Shown here: positions 21,077-30,076 of the stretch, one piece after another
Layout: every line of letters starts with the position of its first letter
Position numbering within the stretch: the first letter of the stretch is position 1
Assembly: GCA_023301725.1 (NCBI GenBank)
Contig: JALZUD010000055.1
Coordinates: forward strand, 1 to 64,000
Length of the DNA: 64,000 nucleotides
DNA from: Granulosicoccus sp.
GTDB taxonomy: Bacteria; Pseudomonadota; Gammaproteobacteria; Granulosicoccales; Granulosicoccaceae
Direction of reading: 5' to 3'
Position numbers and translations under genes: made by a program
The notes under the pieces: model-generated
Seen by the model: the letters and a program-made list of their open reading frames with translations, nothing else
Database searches by the model: none
What the model was told of the DNA's origin: nothing

Positions 21077-21463
21077 CTAACTTGCTAGCTTTACTGGATT
21101 CAAAGCACTAAGAGAGTTCAATAACGCAGTCGAGTCGAACGGTTTTTCCAGAACGAAGTCTGCACCGCTGTTTAAAGCAAGTTCTCGCAAACCTGCTTGA
21201 CGACTCGCCGTCATAATGACGATGATGATATTACTACCATCGTCGAGCACTCTTAGTGCCTGTATAAAATCGATACCATTGCCGTCAGGCAAATTGTAAT
21301 CCAGCAGCGCAGCATTTGGCTCAAATTGCTCGATTTGCTTTGTCGCCTCGAACACGCTTGACGCCAACTCAACATCGTAACCTGATGCACGCAACCTGAT
21401 TTGCAAAGCGAGTCCGATATGGCGATCGTCCTCAAGTATCAAAATTCGTGATTTCTCACTCAT
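21077..21463 (-). CDS. Stand-alone response regulator receiver protein
   Basis: A 128-residue single receiver domain (CheY-like) without an output domain. It shows the acidic pocket ILILEDD, the phospho-acceptor in AALLDYNLPDGNG (about D55), the switch Thr in IVIMTAS and the Lys in VLEKPF. The ORF track uses a GTG three codons earlier; I use the ATG (MSEKSRILILEDD). A second receiver lies 31 bases upstream on the same strand. No kinase or output protein is adjacent, so the partner is unknown. Confidence 0.88.
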   Translation of the reverse strand: MSEKSRILILEDDRHIGLALQIRLRASGYDVELASSVFEATKQIEQFEPNAALLDYNLPDGNGIDFIQALRVLDDGSNIIIVIMTASRQAGLRELALNSGADFVLEKPFDSTALLNSLSALNPVKLAS

Positions 21464-21494
21464 CGTAGTCACAGTATAGTTAGTTATCAGCGCC

Positions 21495-21863
21495 TTAATG
21501 GCATAGCTGATCTATAGCGTCGGTGAGCTGTGCGGCTTGAAATGGTTTTTCGACAAAACGTGAACTACCATAAGTTTCTGCACGCGTGCGAATTTTGGGA
21601 TCTTTGCTAGCCGTGATAAACACGATAGGTATGCCGGCTAAATCCATTGATGCCCTCATTCGATCAGCAACTACAAATCCATCCCCACCCGGAAGATTGA
21701 TATCCAGCAAGATCACTTCAGGCTTACATTTAACCGCCGCGTTCATGGCGTAAACGGCATCGGCAGCTGCATTGACTTGATAACCCATTGAACGCAGACG
21801 CATGCTTAGCGCCATGGATATTCTCTTGTCGTCCTCAACTAATAGTACACTTTGCATTGTCAT
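21495..21863 (-). CDS. Stand-alone response regulator receiver protein
   Basis: A 122-residue lone receiver domain: VLLVEDDKRIS, the phospho-acceptor in VILLDINLPGGDG (about D54), IVFITASKDP and the Lys in FVEKPF. It shares its layout with the following receiver gene, and the pair probably arose by duplication and is transcribed together. A second ATG lies two codons inside. With no output domain it would act by protein contact, as CheY or Spo0F do (family knowledge). The target is unknown. Confidence 0.88.
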   Translation of the reverse strand: MTMQSVLLVEDDKRISMALSMRLRSMGYQVNAAADAVYAMNAAVKCKPEVILLDINLPGGDGFVVADRMRASMDLAGIPIVFITASKDPKIRTRAETYGSSRFVEKPFQAAQLTDAIDQLCH

Positions 21864-22173
21864 TGTTTTTTTTATCGCAAGTTGTGTGTGTTGTACTTCC
21901 TGTCTCTGGAGGTGGTAACGGCGACTCAGGTAACTCCCTAAGATACAGTTACGAGTGCGTCACGCAAAATGGGGGTTACATGTGCCAATGTGGGATCTGG
22001 CTCTCTAAAAAAGTGTGCACCTAGGAGTCATCAGGCTTAGTGGCTGGCACAAAAAAAGTCTACTGCTTGATCAACAAGCAAGCTCGCTCCACCCAAAGGC
22101 TTAACGTGCCAACAACTGAAGAGATAAAATCAACTCAGGCTTTTAGCCACAAAGCGTGCGTTAGCGTTGATGC
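21864..22173. other. 310-base spacer between nudF and the receiver genes
   Basis: No gene is supported. The plus-strand ORFs at 21788-22024 and 22040-22249 run into coding sequence of minus genes and resemble no family. The stretch should hold the promoter of the receiver pair. A possible nudF terminator is at 22051-22080. I saw no riboswitch-like core. Confidence 0.5.
22051..22080 (-). terminator. Possible terminator after nudF
   Basis: On the minus strand TGCTTG-TTGAT-CAAGCA forms a 6-bp hairpin; six bases later comes TTTTTTT. It lies about 95 bases past the nudF stop. The gap between stem and T-run makes it weaker than a classical terminator. Confidence 0.4.
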
Positions 22174-22773
22174 TTACGCAAGGCCTGCGCGTTTTAACTT
22201 GAGCCATTGCAAGCCAATGATACTCAACGCATTCTTTATGACCCTCTGATCCATCCACTCGAAAGCTTGTGTCGCAGGCACAACCATTGCGCGAATATCT
22301 TCTTGCTCATCAGCTAAGCCGTAATGGCCCTCTATACCAGTGAGATCTGTTTCAGCGTAGTAGATGAACACCTCTTCGGTGCTGGCGCCAGGACTTGCCA
22401 AATACTGTGAGACAAGTTGTACTTTGTTCAGGTTAAGCCCAGCCTCTTCGCGGGCTTCACGTATGGCGACCTGCTCAGGGGCCTCGTCTGTGTCGATCAT
22501 GCCAGCAACAATCTCTATTAACCAAGGATCTGAACTTTCATGCATGGCCCCAATGCGGAATTGTTCAAGCAGCGCTACACAATCTGTGCGCGGGTCATAG
22601 GGTATGACACCTACCACATTGCCACGAACAAACAATTCCCTCTCTACCGGACCACTGGTGCCTCCAGCATGCAGCTCATGTTCAAACTTGACACTATCCA
22701 ATTGATAGAAGCCTTTGTAAGCCACGCTACGCGACAGAATTTGCCAGTGTCGTGGGTTGGATTTATTTGCCAT
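22174..22773 (-). CDS. nudF: ADP-ribose pyrophosphatase (Nudix hydrolase)
   Basis: A 199-residue Nudix enzyme that hydrolyses ADP-ribose to AMP and ribose 5-phosphate. The Nudix box GMIDTDEAPEQVAIREAREE (about residues 90-112, G-x5-E-x7-REaxEExG) is intact, and the ADP-ribose-type segments EQFRIGAM and PWLIEIVAGM are present. It overlaps the 3' end of ccoI by 11 bases, so it is translated from the cco message although the function is unrelated. The ATG start is consistent with the family. Confidence 0.92.
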   Translation of the reverse strand: MANKSNPRHWQILSRSVAYKGFYQLDSVKFEHELHAGGTSGPVERELFVRGNVVGVIPYDPRTDCVALLEQFRIGAMHESSDPWLIEIVAGMIDTDEAPEQVAIREAREEAGLNLNKVQLVSQYLASPGASTEEVFIYYAETDLTGIEGHYGLADEQEDIRAMVVPATQAFEWMDQRVIKNALSIIGLQWLKLKRAGLA

Positions 22774-24997
22774 GACTTTGCCCGAATCGTCGTGTACCGG
22801 CTCGTAGTGAATTGAGCGTAACCGATAGCGTACTCAATGCCATAGCCAAGACAGCCATCACCGGGTGCACATAACCAAAAAGAGCTGCAGGCAACATAAG
22901 CGCGTTGTACCCCAAAGCCCACAGTATGTTGCTACGCAAAACTTGCGAGGCTTTGGATGTTATTTGCAAAGCCACCAGTATGCGATCAAGGCCACCGTCA
23001 AGCACAGCCATAGCCGCTGCATTTTTAGCTAAATCGCTCGCTTTGCCTGTTGCTATTCCCAAGGTTGAAGCTGCTAAGGCTGGGCCATCATTCAAGCCAT
23101 CGCCAACAAAACCTACGACTCGCCCCTGCTCTGTGAGCTGCTCAACCAGCGCAGCTTTATCTTCAGGAGATGCCTGAGCTTGCCAGTCTATGCCCAGTGA
23201 TTCGGCGACAATTTTTACGCTGTCAGGCCGATCACCACTTACCAATTTGATATCCGCACCCCGACTCTTGAGCTGAGATATTAATGCACTGGCGTCGTCG
23301 CGTAGCTCATCGGCCAGATAGACAGCACCTACGTATTGTCCATTGAGCGCCACACACACCTCACTGGCATGCGACAAAACGTCAGCCTCAGTGCTGCAGG
23401 GTTCAAGCATGTCGGGCACTGATGTACGCAACCACTGGCGTGACCCTGCTTGTATTTCTACTCCGCTAGCAAGTCTGCAGCAAACACCTTTGCCGGGGAG
23501 CTCTGTAAAGGTTGCATCAACCGCCTGTTGTTCATGAGCCTGCTGGGTGCTTGGATTGCTGCTGCTCAGGTTACTAAACTTCGCATTAGCTTGATGAATT
23601 GCTAGCATAAGCGGATGTTGTGAGCCCCTACCGGCCTGTGCCGCCTGCACAATGACATCGTCTTTCGAAAACCCGGAAGCGGCATAAACGCTTTGTACCT
23701 GAGGCTTGCCAACCGTCAACGTTCCTGTCTTGTCCAGCAATAGCGTATCTACCCTGCGAGCCTTATCAAGCACACTGGCATCGCGCAATATAATCCCTTC
23801 CTGTGCCGCTCTAGCGGCTGTCACTGACACCACCAACGGAACCGCTAATGACAAGGCACAAGGACAACTAACGACTAGAACCGCTAAAGCACGTTCTAAA
23901 GTATCAGATACTGAATTGCCAAGAGCAAGCAAAACCACCGACACAACAAACGCCAACAGCAACAACAATGGAACTAGCCAGAAAGCCACACTATCGGCTA
24001 TCGACATCAGGTTGGTTTTCTTGTTCAGAAAACGCCCCACTGAGCTGGCAAGTACATCCATCCGGCGATTACCCAGAGTTGATGTCACTCGCAGTTTTAA
24101 CGTGCCATTAAGATTGAGCATGCCGGCATGTATTTCATCGCCTGGCTGACGCAGTTCGGGCATCGACTCCCCATTCAACAAACCAGCATCGACAGACGCT
24201 GAGCCTGCTACAACCACACCGTCCATACAGATTCTCTCGCCTGCATGACTTTGTATTGTGTCACCCACAACCAGCACAGAAAGCGGCACCAGTTCGGACG
24301 TAGACAGATCATTAATTCGTCGCGCTTTAACAGGTGATAAATCAAGTAGCTCTCTAACGGCATTGGTAGCCGTTCGATGCGCACCAAAATCTGCGAGTCG
24401 CGCAATGAGCTGGAACGTTACCAGCATCACCGGCACGTCAAACCAGACATCCGATCCACCATTGGCCAGTGTGACGATCGAACCGGCCGTTGCAGCCACT
24501 GTAGCTACGAAGATCAAGGAATCCATGCCTGGCACCCGAGCACGCAAACCCAGCCAACCCAGCTTAAGAAATGGCGCTGCCGAGTAGACGAGTACCGGTA
24601 AAGAGACGATCCCAGAAAAAACCGCAAACCACCAGGCCATTGCCTCTGTCGGCAATCCGATAAACAATCGGATCATACTGGCCATCATCACCCACAACCC
24701 AAAACCCAATGCTACGCCCAAACGCATGCGCATCTGCTTTTCAAACTTACTGCTTTGCGATGTGCGGGCAGGATCGTCAATGGCACGCGTTGTATAGCCC
24801 AATTGGGCTATTGCTGTACGAATCGAGCTGTCTTCTACGACATCAGCATGGTGCTGAACTGTCGCTGTATCACTCAAAAAGGAGACGCTGACATCAACCA
24901 CTCCCGGCAAGCGACGCACAGCACGTTCCACAGTCGCCGCACAACCACCACAGAACATATCCTCAACAACGAACACGCTCTCATTAGGCGTATGCAC
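22763..24997 (-). CDS. ccoI: Copper-translocating P1B-type ATPase for cbb3 oxidase assembly
   Basis: A 744-residue heavy-metal ATPase of the CcoI/FixI type, which exports Cu to the periplasm for the CuB centre of cbb3 oxidase. It has an N-terminal HMA domain with CxxC (FCGGC, about C16-C19), about eight membrane helices, the membrane metal site SCPCALSLAVP (about 377-380), the phosphorylation site DKTGTLTVGKPQ (about 420) and GDGLNDGPALA. The start is a GTG. It lies directly downstream of ccoP, which favours CcoI over a general detoxifying CopA. Confidence 0.92.
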   Translation of the reverse strand: MHTPNESVFVVEDMFCGGCAATVERAVRRLPGVVDVSVSFLSDTATVQHHADVVEDSSIRTAIAQLGYTTRAIDDPARTSQSSKFEKQMRMRLGVALGFGLWVMMASMIRLFIGLPTEAMAWWFAVFSGIVSLPVLVYSAAPFLKLGWLGLRARVPGMDSLIFVATVAATAGSIVTLANGGSDVWFDVPVMLVTFQLIARLADFGAHRTATNAVRELLDLSPVKARRINDLSTSELVPLSVLVVGDTIQSHAGERICMDGVVVAGSASVDAGLLNGESMPELRQPGDEIHAGMLNLNGTLKLRVTSTLGNRRMDVLASSVGRFLNKKTNLMSIADSVAFWLVPLLLLLAFVVSVVLLALGNSVSDTLERALAVLVVSCPCALSLAVPLVVSVTAARAAQEGIILRDASVLDKARRVDTLLLDKTGTLTVGKPQVQSVYAASGFSKDDVIVQAAQAGRGSQHPLMLAIHQANAKFSNLSSSNPSTQQAHEQQAVDATFTELPGKGVCCRLASGVEIQAGSRQWLRTSVPDMLEPCSTEADVLSHASEVCVALNGQYVGAVYLADELRDDASALISQLKSRGADIKLVSGDRPDSVKIVAESLGIDWQAQASPEDKAALVEQLTEQGRVVGFVGDGLNDGPALAASTLGIATGKASDLAKNAAAMAVLDGGLDRILVALQITSKASQVLRSNILWALGYNALMLPAALFGYVHPVMAVLAMALSTLSVTLNSLRAGTRRFGQSHGK

Positions 24998-25014
24998 GCT
25001 AGTGCACTGCCAAA

Positions 25015-25665
25015 TCAGACATCAGGCTCGCCCAACACAGAGATCAACTCAGCTCCACCGTTGAATGGCCCCGTACGATCAGCAAACGCATCACGCTCGG
25101 CAGCAAACCATTCTGCGTCGACTTCATCAGCCACGTTCGACCATGAATTGCGAATGTAATTGAGCACCGCAGCCAATTCCTGATCACTCAGGTGTGATTG
25201 CACAGGCATAACGCCGTTGTAGGTATTACCCATTACAACCATCTCCCCCTGAACACCATGTAGTAGGATTTGCGCAGGAATACGAGCATCGGTGAGTACC
25301 CACTCAGAACCATCAAGTGGTGGAAAAGCACCGGCTAATCCAGCTCCACTAGACTGATGGCAAGCGACACAGTTGGCGTTATAGACCGCAGCTCCGTCCA
25401 CTGGCAAGCTGCCTGGCAAAGGCAAAGCCGTGCGTAAATCGCCTGCGTCAGCTGGTACCGTACCTTGCACAAAAAAGTAGCTGACACCCCAAGTTATCAA
25501 TACCAAGCACACAATGGTGTACCAAAACGGCAGCGGATTCTTTAGCTCCTCAGGCTCAAACCTTTCACGACGATAAGAACGTTCTTTGCTGGAATCATCA
25601 ATTGCGTTTGATGATTTTTCCGTCGCACCTTGGCTTGCGCCCTTGCTGCTATCTGGTTCGTTCAT
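25015..25665 (-). CDS. ccoP: cbb3-type cytochrome c oxidase subunit III, monoheme
   Basis: A 216-residue membrane-anchored c-type cytochrome that would pass electrons to the CcoN/CcoO core. One membrane helix (about 47-67, FWYTIVCLVLITWGVSYFF) precedes a single periplasmic cytochrome c domain with CVACH (about C99-H103) and a Met ligand candidate in NGVMPVQSHLS. Classical CcoP is about 300 residues with two CxxCH motifs, so one heme domain is missing. The start overlaps the ccoO stop as ATGA. The N-terminal 45 residues are polar and low-complexity. Confidence 0.88.
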   Translation of the reverse strand: MNEPDSSKGASQGATEKSSNAIDDSSKERSYRRERFEPEELKNPLPFWYTIVCLVLITWGVSYFFVQGTVPADAGDLRTALPLPGSLPVDGAAVYNANCVACHQSSGAGLAGAFPPLDGSEWVLTDARIPAQILLHGVQGEMVVMGNTYNGVMPVQSHLSDQELAAVLNYIRNSWSNVADEVDAEWFAAERDAFADRTGPFNGGAELISVLGEPDV

Positions 25666-26369
25666 TGTGTTGCCTCTACCTTGGCTGCCGGCGTTTGCAC
25701 CGTACCGCTCGATAAATCTATACTTAAGGCGCTGACTTTATCGTCGTCAGCTGACTTATCTGCTGGTTGATCATCAGGGTCAGCTTTCGGTAGATCATCT
25801 GTTGGATAGGTATGGTCAAGCCCGAGCAAATATTCCACTAGATCCATAGCATCAGGTGTGGCAATCACAGTACCACCTCGAACACGGTACTCTGGTGGTA
25901 GATTGACAGCGGTAACACCTTCGGGCACGAAATCGATAACTTCGAAAAGGAAAGGATATCCTGGCATGTTGCTTCCTGGAGATACCGACCGAGGGGCATA
26001 AAGGTGGGTCAGATGCCAGTCGACACTGGGTTGCCGTGCACCGATGTTAAACAGGTCCGGTCCAGTTCGCATGGTTCCCATCAAATGTGGGTTGTCGTAA
26101 CTATAGTCTTTAGGTACAGACGGTCGGCCCCAACCACGTGTCATGTCTGGCGCTAGACTGGCGTCGCGTGGCTGCTGGCTATGACAATACACACACCCTA
26201 GAGCGATATAGGTTTGTCGACCTCGAGCTTGGGCCTCAGTGTACGGCGCTAAAGCCGCGGGTGGATTTTCCCCTGTACGCAGCTGTATCGCAGGCATGAT
26301 CAACAATAACATGGTGGCATAAAGCAAGATAAGTGCAGAACCCGCAATGATGCCTAGTGCGCGAGTCAT
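25662..26369 (-). CDS. ccoO: cbb3-type cytochrome c oxidase subunit II
   Basis: A 235-residue monoheme membrane-bound subunit. A single N-terminal helix (IIAGSALILLYATMLLLIMPAIQL) leads to the periplasmic cytochrome domain with YIALGCVYCHSQQPRD (CVYCH about C59-H63), the CcoO hallmark, then RGWGRPSVPKDYSYDNPHLMGTMRTGPDL and HLYAPRSVSPGSNMPGYPF. The acidic, Lys/Asp-rich tail (about 200-235) is an extension. Its start overlaps the ccoN stop and its stop overlaps the ccoP start, each by 4 bases, implying coupled translation. Confidence 0.95.
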   Translation of the reverse strand: MTRALGIIAGSALILLYATMLLLIMPAIQLRTGENPPAALAPYTEAQARGRQTYIALGCVYCHSQQPRDASLAPDMTRGWGRPSVPKDYSYDNPHLMGTMRTGPDLFNIGARQPSVDWHLTHLYAPRSVSPGSNMPGYPFLFEVIDFVPEGVTAVNLPPEYRVRGGTVIATPDAMDLVEYLLGLDHTYPTDDLPKADPDDQPADKSADDDKVSALSIDLSSGTVQTPAAKVEATQ

Positions 26370-28027
26370 GATTGAACTCCTTTTGCAGTTTCAAGATTTT
26401 TACGCTTACCAAACCCTTGCATTAACTTCGGTGGAGCATCGCTCGCCGGCCCCATACGTCGCATGACAAGAATAAAGTGGGCTGCAAAAACAACGTGTCC
26501 GAGTGTCATCAAACTACCACCTACAGAGCGCGCCTTGAGGTACGGCATAGTCAGTAGTACCGAATCCATAAACGGTCGGGTTGCATCAAGCATTGCCGTA
26601 CCCTGCAGCCAACCACCTATTGATAGCGGCCAGAAATAGATACCAAAACCCAGAAACACTAACCAGAAGTGCAATTCAATGGCCCAGATATGCGGCCACT
26701 CCCAAGCAACAAGCCTTGGCAAGATAAAGTAGATAGAGCCAAACAAGATGAAAGAGAAGAAGCCGTAAACACCCATGTGAGCATGCGCCACTGTGTAGTG
26801 CGTGAAGTGAGTGATGACGTTCACTGAACGCAAGGCTTCAATAGAACCCTGGACGGAGGCAAAGGTATACATCATGGCTCCTGCAACAACAAAACGCAGG
26901 GTGGGTGAACTCAACACCATTCGCCAGCGGGAGTAGATAGTCATGTGATGGTTAATAGCTACTGCAAGTACCGGTATTACCATCATGACACTGGTAACGA
27001 TTGATAAGGTGGTTAACCACGTAGGCACTGGACCACCAATCAAATGATGCACACCTACTTGGCTATAGAACAAGGCCAATGCCCAGAATCCGATGAGCGA
27101 TAAAGAATATGAATAGATGGGTGTGCCAGTAATTTTTGGAATAAAGTAGTAGGCAGCTGCAAGACCTAATGGTGACATCCATAGCCCCAACACATTGTGT
27201 GCAAACCACCAATTCATGATGGCTTGCTCAACGCCCACGAATAACGGAAGTTTCGCGGTTATGAGCAGCATGGGAAACCACACCAGGGCAGCAATGAGGT
27301 ACCACGCACTCACGTAAAGATGGTGCACACGGCGGCGCAAAATGGTCATCAATAGTGGCACGGCAGCCAATGCACCGCCAAGTACCAGAAAGATATCAAC
27401 GAACCAAGGGAACTCGAGCCACTCAAGCCCTTCGCTCATCCCTCCAAGCACGGCTACCGTGCCAGAGAACATACCAATATTCCAAAGCATCGCCCCTAGG
27501 GTGGCGTATTTTCCTCCCAGCAGTGGTGTTTTAAACAGGCGCGGCACTAGCCAGATACCAACACCTACGCCTGCCATGGAAGCCCAACCGTAAGCCACTA
27601 CATTTAAATGCGCAGGCCGCACACGGCCAAATGTCAACACGGCATCCTGAATTAGCCAATCAGGAACGTGGAGCTTGACGGACGCAACTACACCAAATAG
27701 TGAGCCCAGCAACAACCAGACGATGGATGAAGATAGCCACCACAGAACTGGCGTACGACCCGACTTGTCCAGCTCACGTCGTTCCGCTAACTCCTCTTCA
27801 TCGATATCCAGGTCGCCCTCTTCGGCCGCCTTCTGGATTCCCTTTCGTCGAACACCGGTTAAGGCCGGATCCTCTTCACGACCCAACTCACCTTCAGCAA
27901 AGATGACTTTCGCCGCCTCTTCGCCATCTCCCCACTGATCATTGGCAAGCCCCCAGACCATTAAAAAGATACCGCCAATGGATATCAGGAATGTCATGGC
28001 TAGTAAAAACGCTATTGCTGGTGTCAT
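26366..28027 (-). CDS. ccoN: cbb3-type cytochrome c oxidase subunit I with CcoS-like N-terminus
   Basis: The catalytic heme-copper subunit of a high-affinity terminal oxidase; it reduces O2 at heme b3-CuB. Metal-ligand regions seen: RPAHLNVVAYGW, WWFAHNVLGLW, the CuB pair VGVHHLIGGPVPTW with the preceding Tyr in ALALFYSQ, and HFTHYTVAHAHMGVYGFF. At 553 residues it is longer than usual: the first 60 (FLISIGGIFLMVWGLANDQWGDGEEAAKVIF) look like the maturation protein CcoS, joined by a charged linker (about 60-95). It heads ccoNOPI. No FNR/ANR box is clear in the 101 bases upstream, so it may read on from kdsB. Confidence 0.94.
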   Translation of the reverse strand: MTPAIAFLLAMTFLISIGGIFLMVWGLANDQWGDGEEAAKVIFAEGELGREEDPALTGVRRKGIQKAAEEGDLDIDEEELAERRELDKSGRTPVLWWLSSSIVWLLLGSLFGVVASVKLHVPDWLIQDAVLTFGRVRPAHLNVVAYGWASMAGVGVGIWLVPRLFKTPLLGGKYATLGAMLWNIGMFSGTVAVLGGMSEGLEWLEFPWFVDIFLVLGGALAAVPLLMTILRRRVHHLYVSAWYLIAALVWFPMLLITAKLPLFVGVEQAIMNWWFAHNVLGLWMSPLGLAAAYYFIPKITGTPIYSYSLSLIGFWALALFYSQVGVHHLIGGPVPTWLTTLSIVTSVMMVIPVLAVAINHHMTIYSRWRMVLSSPTLRFVVAGAMMYTFASVQGSIEALRSVNVITHFTHYTVAHAHMGVYGFFSFILFGSIYFILPRLVAWEWPHIWAIELHFWLVFLGFGIYFWPLSIGGWLQGTAMLDATRPFMDSVLLTMPYLKARSVGGSLMTLGHVVFAAHFILVMRRMGPASDAPPKLMQGFGKRKNLETAKGVQS

Positions 28028-28128
28028 TCTTCTTCGCTAAATCGCCACCATTTTGCGGCAATGGAATGATAGCGCAGAGACCCCACAGACTGTCAATCTG
28101 GATTTACAGAGGTATTACATACTCAGGT

Positions 28129-28899
28129 TTACAGATTAGACAAATAGGCCTCCAATGCGCAGACATCATCAGGGCTATCTACCCCACGCGCAGGACTATT
28201 TTTAACAATTCCAACATGAATGCGACCGCCGTGATAAAGCACGCGTAGTTGCTCAAGCTGTTCTTCTTTCTCAAGTTCACAAGGTTGCAAATTCTGGTAG
28301 CGATGCAAATAGCCGCAGCGGTAAGCGTACATGCCAATGTGCAAGTAACTGGCAGGCATGGTGGCATCGGTGGCTGGTGTATTGCTCAGCAAGGCTTGGC
28401 GCTGTGCCGGAATACTGGCTCTGCTGAAATACAGCGCCATATCTCTGTGATCACGCACCACTTTCACTCGATTGACATTGGCGTAATCCTCAGCCGATGT
28501 CATCTGCATACACAGTGTGGCCATGTCAGCATGAGGGTGCGCCTGTAAGTTACCTGCAAGCACATCCAGATGCTCTGCGGGTGTGGCTGGCTCATCGCCT
28601 TGCAGTCCAACGATAATCTGATCGTCCGTCCATTGTCTGCGCTGTGCCACTTCGGCAATTCTGTCTGTGCCGCTAGGATGATCTTCGCGAGTCATCTCCA
28701 CGTCTAACCCTGCATCCGTGCACACGCGAGCGATGCGTTCATCGTCAGTGGCAATCACAACAGTAGTGGCTGCCGACTCCTCAGCTCGCTTGGCCGTATG
28801 CAGAATCATGGGTAAACCGTTAAGAGGATGCAACGGCTTACCAGGGAACCGGGCGGAGGCGTAGCGCGCGGGTATAACAACGCTGTACGGCTGTTGCAT
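28129..28899 (-). CDS. kdsB: 3-deoxy-manno-octulosonate cytidylyltransferase
   Basis: Cytoplasmic CMP-Kdo synthetase that activates Kdo for lipopolysaccharide core synthesis. The 256 residues start YSVVIPARYASARFPGKPLHPLNGLPMI, the nucleotidyltransferase signature, followed by VVIATDDERIARVC, EDHPSGTDRIAEVA and GLQGDEPATPAEHLD. It follows lpxK by 6 bases, completing the msbA-lpxK-kdsB series seen in gammaproteobacteria. The normal length is about 250. Confidence 0.97.
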   Translation of the reverse strand: MQQPYSVVIPARYASARFPGKPLHPLNGLPMILHTAKRAEESAATTVVIATDDERIARVCTDAGLDVEMTREDHPSGTDRIAEVAQRRQWTDDQIIVGLQGDEPATPAEHLDVLAGNLQAHPHADMATLCMQMTSAEDYANVNRVKVVRDHRDMALYFSRASIPAQRQALLSNTPATDATMPASYLHIGMYAYRCGYLHRYQNLQPCELEKEEQLEQLRVLYHGGRIHVGIVKNSPARGVDSPDDVCALEAYLSNL

Positions 28900-28905
28900 G
28901 TGTCG

Positions 28906-29964
28906 TTAGTCCTGAGCTTTTGTTAACTTTTCACTTTGAAGCTGCGCTTCAAGTTGCACTATGCCTACCTGCAGAGCGTCTGTAACGCAAACTGTAGTTT
29001 GCACCTCGAACACCTCCACCGGCAAAGCTCCCAAAGCACGAAGCTTAACCGCGTCTTTCGAGGTAACCAGTAAGGGTAAGTTGTGTTCGGTTTTCACATC
29101 GTCTGTTGAATATACATGGTGATCAGGTTTAGCAATACCCGTAACCTTCAGACCTGCTTGAGTTAGCGCGTTAAAAAAACGTGCCGGATGGCCAATACCT
29201 GCCATGGCCACAACCGACCGACCCTGCCAGTCATCAATAGATTGCGTTTGCTCGTCACGCAAACTTACCGTGCTAGACAATTGCAAGTTAAAACGTTGAG
29301 TTTGGAAAGGATTCTCCTCACCCGAATTGTGCAATTGCGCTAACGATTCATGAACGGTATCGCTTCCTTGAGTTGCCACCAAGTCAGCACGACGCCACCG
29401 CTTATACGACTCACGTAACGGCCCGGCGGGTAAAAGCCAACGGTTACCAAAGCCACGCTCGCCATCGACCACTAACACTGTGGCGGATCGATCCATGGCC
29501 AAGTGCTGCAGCCCATCATCTGAAAATACAATGTCGCAGTTAGTCTGATCGTTTATATAAGACACGGCATCTGCACGTTTTACGCAAACACACACTGGCA
29601 CACCGGTTTGTCGAGATAGCATTAAAGGCTCGTCACCAACCACTTCCGCAGTATCGCTATCAGCAATGAGATGAGGCTGAACGTGACGATGACCACCATA
29701 GCCTCTGGTAACGATAGCAGGTCTCCAACCCCATGCTTTGAATTTTTCAACAAGAAAGGCGGTGAGCGGTGTTTTACCGGTACCGCCCACTACAAGGTTG
29801 CCCACTACTACCACTGGCATAGGAGACTGGATTGTTTTAAACAAGCCCGTGGTATAGCCAAGACGGCGTATGAAAATAAGCAGTCGGTACACTTGCGATA
29901 TGGGCCATAAGAGGTACGCACGCATGCCGCGTGCACGCCATAGTCTCTCTATACTTCGGCTCAT
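28906..29964 (-). CDS. lpxK: Tetraacyldisaccharide 4'-kinase
   Basis: Inner-membrane-associated kinase that phosphorylates the lipid A precursor to lipid IVA. The 352-residue protein has a hydrophobic N-terminus (YLLWPISQVYRLLIFIRRLGY), the P-loop GNLVVGGTGKTPLTAFLVEKF (about 55-75), and the family segments IVTRGYGG, VGDEPLMLSRQTGVPVCV and DDGLQHLAMDRS. In related bacteria lpxK directly follows msbA; here two defence genes separate them. The space upstream (29965-30076) must supply its promoter or allow read-through. Confidence 0.96.
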   Translation of the reverse strand: MSRSIERLWRARGMRAYLLWPISQVYRLLIFIRRLGYTTGLFKTIQSPMPVVVVGNLVVGGTGKTPLTAFLVEKFKAWGWRPAIVTRGYGGHRHVQPHLIADSDTAEVVGDEPLMLSRQTGVPVCVCVKRADAVSYINDQTNCDIVFSDDGLQHLAMDRSATVLVVDGERGFGNRWLLPAGPLRESYKRWRRADLVATQGSDTVHESLAQLHNSGEENPFQTQRFNLQLSSTVSLRDEQTQSIDDWQGRSVVAMAGIGHPARFFNALTQAGLKVTGIAKPDHHVYSTDDVKTEHNLPLLVTSKDAVKLRALGALPVEVFEVQTTVCVTDALQVGIVQLEAQLQSEKLTKAQD

Positions 29965-30076
29965 GCCTGAGCCTCACATGGCAGTAAATTGAGCTTGATG
30001 GGTATACAGCACGTTTGCATGTGGTTCGACGAATTCTACAGTGAACAACTATTTATGGATATGCAGCGCTTGAACA

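Noticed and set aside
21864-22173. Riboswitch in the spacer before the receiver genes
   Set aside because: No conserved riboswitch core that I know (c-di-GMP, cobalamin, TPP, glycine and others) could be recognised on either strand.
21788-22249. Plus-strand ORFs between the receiver genes and nudF
   Set aside because: They run over the ends of real minus-strand genes and their translations look like shadow sequence.
28028-28128. FNR/ANR box upstream of ccoN
   Set aside because: I looked for TTGAT-N4-ATCAA, expected for cbb3 operons, and found only a loose CAGACT/AATCTG-like symmetry. Not enough to call a site.
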